From the NCBI GenBank assembly GCA_003512175.1, contig DOSP01000101.1, forward strand, positions 1 to 6,739: a DNA stretch of 6,739 nt. Reading direction: 5' to 3'. Positions within the stretch are counted from its first letter, which is position 1. Each line of letters begins with the position of its first letter. Below the pieces are notes generated by a model. The model was not told where the DNA came from. It worked only from the letters and a program-made list of their open reading frames with translations, and made no database searches. Below, in pieces: positions 5,308 through 6,739 of this stretch. Both the position numbers and the translations under genes were made by a program. Origin of the DNA: Candidatus Kerfeldbacteria bacterium (GTDB lineage Bacteria; Patescibacteriota; Patescibacteriia; UBA9570).

Positions 5308-6739
5308 CCGATACCCAATTCCTTCCGGCGTTGATCGGCTTTGTCGAGCGTTACTTTTCGGATCCGGACATTTTTTGGCGTCACTTCCACGAGTTCATCA
5401 TCGCCAATATATTCTAGAGCGGCATCTAAATCCATGATCTGGGGAGTTTTAAAATGGACATCTGATCCATCACCTTTGGAACGCATATTGGATAATTGCT
5501 TCTCTTTACAGATGTTGATCGCTAAATCACCTTGCCGCGCGTTCTGTCCAACCACTTGGCCTTTATACACTTCTATACCAGGGCCAAAAAATAACACGCC
5601 ACGATCTTGCACATTGCGTAAGCCATACATATTACTTTGGCCGGTTTCGTGCGCCACCAAGGACCCTTGATCACGTTCCTTCCAATCGCCTGGATCAGGC
5701 ATATATTTGTAAAACAACGTATTCATGATCCCTAAACCGCGGGTATCGGTTAAAAATTCTGTACGGTAACCGAACAAACCACGAGTGGGGATAATAAATT
5801 CCAGATAGACGATACCGTTATCCATCGTCATGTTTTGCATTTCACCATGACGACTACCCAGTTTTTGAATAACCGCACCCGAATGCGTTTCTGGCACTTC
5901 AATAAATACCTGGTCATACGGCACCAACTTCTTGCCATCGATTTCTTTCACAATCACTTGTGGGCGTGATACTTGCAGTTCATAGCCTTCGCGTCGCATG
6001 CGTTCAATCAAAATCGCTAAGTGCAGTTCGCCGCGGCCAGACACAATCCAGTCGGTGCCAGCGTCATTCACCCGCAGCGCCATGTCGGTTTCTAATTCTT
6101 TATATAAGCGTTCGCGAATTTGACGTGACGTAGTAAATTGGCCTTCTTTTCCCGCAAACGGGGAATCATTCACACTAAACGTCATTTTTACCGTTGGTTC
6201 CTCGATCATGAGCACTGGCAATGCTACAGGATGATCGATATCAGCGATGGTTTCACCAATATTAATATCGGGAATACCCGCAATACCCACAATGTCTCCG
6301 GCAGTAGCTGTATCTGTTTCTATTCTATTCAAACCGGCGTACGTCATGACTGTAGTGAGCTTACAGGGTTTTTGGACACCATCACGGTTGATGTGCATAA
6401 CGTTTTGGCCAGCCACCATTTTACCGTTGGTGATGCGACCAGTGGCAATCCGGCCTTTGAAGTTATCGCCCGTAATGGTCGTGACTAGCATTTGCAGTGG
6501 TTTGCTCTCATCCACTACCGGTTCGGCAATATGTGTCAGGATTGCATCAAACACAGGGTTAATATCCGTCATCGTTTCCAACTTGGGTTCTAGGCCAGCT
6601 TTGCCTAATTTGGCGGCGGCGTAGATAATCGGGAAGTCAGCTGTAGCATCATCAGCGCCTAATTCAATAAACAAATCAAACGTGCGGTTCAACACCTCAT
6701 TAATACGTGCGTCCGGTTTATCAATTTTATTGACGACCA
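5304..6739 (-). CDS. typA: Translational GTPase TypA/BipA (partial, N-terminus outside window)
   Basis: The window holds the last 477 residues; the reading frame is open to the right edge. The first complete codons give V-V-N-K-I-D-K-P-D-A-R, the G4 guanine-specificity motif. About 125-130 residues with the P-loop and switch regions therefore lie outside, judged against the roughly 600-aa family length. The rest follows TypA order: domain II, then the E-P-T-V-K-M-T-F-S-V-N-D-S-P-F-A-G block, S-G-R-G-E-L-H-L-A, the G-Y-R-T-E-F-L-T-D-T-R-G block, and the family-specific C-terminal domain with K-Q-L-S-N-M-R-S-K and D-D-E-L-V-E-V-T-P-K. TypA binds ribosomes and supports 50S assembly and growth under stress or cold. 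An internal GTG at 6695 is not the start, because conserved sequence continues upstream. Its TAA overlaps the dipZ TAG tail-to-tail. Confidence 0.97.
   Translation of the reverse strand, partial: VVNKIDKPDARINEVLNRTFDLFIELGADDATADFPIIYAAAKLGKAGLEPKLETMTDINPVFDAILTHIAEPVVDESKPLQMLVTTITGDNFKGRIATGRITNGKMVAGQNVMHINRDGVQKPCKLTTVMTYAGLNRIETDTATAGDIVGIAGIPDINIGETIADIDHPVALPVLMIEEPTVKMTFSVNDSPFAGKEGQFTTSRQIRERLYKELETDMALRVNDAGTDWIVSGRGELHLAILIERMRREGYELQVSRPQVIVKEIDGKKLVPYDQVFIEVPETHSGAVIQKLGSRHGEMQNMTMDNGIVYLEFIIPTRGLFGYRTEFLTDTRGLGIMNTLFYKYMPDPGDWKERDQGSLVAHETGQSNMYGLRNVQDRGVLFFGPGIEVYKGQVVGQNARQGDLAINICKEKQLSNMRSKGDGSDVHFKTPQIMDLDAALEYIGDDELVEVTPKNVRIRKVTLDKADQRRKELGIG
5306..5340 (+). terminator. 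Inverted repeat just past dipZ, possible transcript end (weak)
   Basis: AGCCGAT (5306-5312) and ATCGGCT (5334-5340) pair perfectly. CAA (5316-5318) and TTG (5331-5333) can extend the stem past a 3-nt bulge. The stem begins in the dipZ stop codon and lies inside the typA 3' coding region. The following bases begin TTGTCG, with TTTT only about 14 nt later, so it is a poor intrinsic terminator. It might instead protect the dipZ mRNA 3' end, or be chance. Confidence 0.25.

Noticed and set aside
6693..6695. GTG at 6695 as the start of TypA
   Set aside because: The frame continues upstream with the conserved G4 motif N-K-I-D and reaches the window edge, so the gene is partial there.
1..6739. Mobile element, CRISPR array, toxin-antitoxin or defence system
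   Set aside because: No transposase, integrase, terminal repeats, regularly spaced repeats or defence-type gene pair is visible. The GIY-YIG fragment matches the small stand-alone family, and a homing role is not supported.

Overview
This window comes from a bacterial chromosome of mid-range GC. It carries a CCA-encoded tRNA-Trp, a translational GTPase of the TypA/BipA family and a DipZ-type thiol-redox protein. The genus cannot be fixed from the sequence. At three of the four protein-coding transcription-unit starts a -10 hexamer lies exactly 6 nt upstream of the ATG, with no Shine-Dalgarno sequence, which suggests routine leaderless mRNAs. The one visible downstream operon gene does have a GGGAG ribosome binding site. 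Leaderless starts, a DipZ fusion and secreted proteins of unknown function fit actinobacteria-like or uncultured (for example Patescibacteria-type) lineages; this is an inference. The standard code fits: visible stops are TAA (four) and TAG (one), and the tRNA-Trp anticodon is CCA.

Layout. Positions 1-1179 (minus strand) hold a probable two-gene unit: a secreted protein of unknown function (346 aa, acidic body, very basic C-terminal beta domain), then a GIY-YIG nuclease-family gene cut by the window start. Positions 1276-1349 (minus) are tRNA-Trp. Its promoter is back-to-back with that of a secreted amidohydrolase-superfamily enzyme (1419-2912, plus), and the two -35 boxes overlap. A 17-bp palindrome fills the hydrolase promoter spacer. 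Positions 2929-3606 (minus) encode a DoxX-like membrane protein, divergent from dipZ (3643-5307, plus). Only 36 bp separate their two start codons, and both promoters fit in that space and predict leaderless transcripts. dipZ runs tail-to-tail into typA (5304-6739, minus, N-terminus outside the window), and the two stop codons overlap in the tetranucleotide TTAG.

How the genes may work together. The coherent theme is the extracytoplasmic side of the membrane. DipZ should carry electrons across the membrane to an external thioredoxin-like domain. The DoxX-like protein is a plausible membrane redox partner sharing its control region. The neighbouring secreted hydrolase has exactly two cysteines in its mature part and could be a client. 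TypA, tRNA-Trp and the GIY-YIG gene are housekeeping or unrelated neighbours. I see no mobile element, CRISPR array or phage gene.
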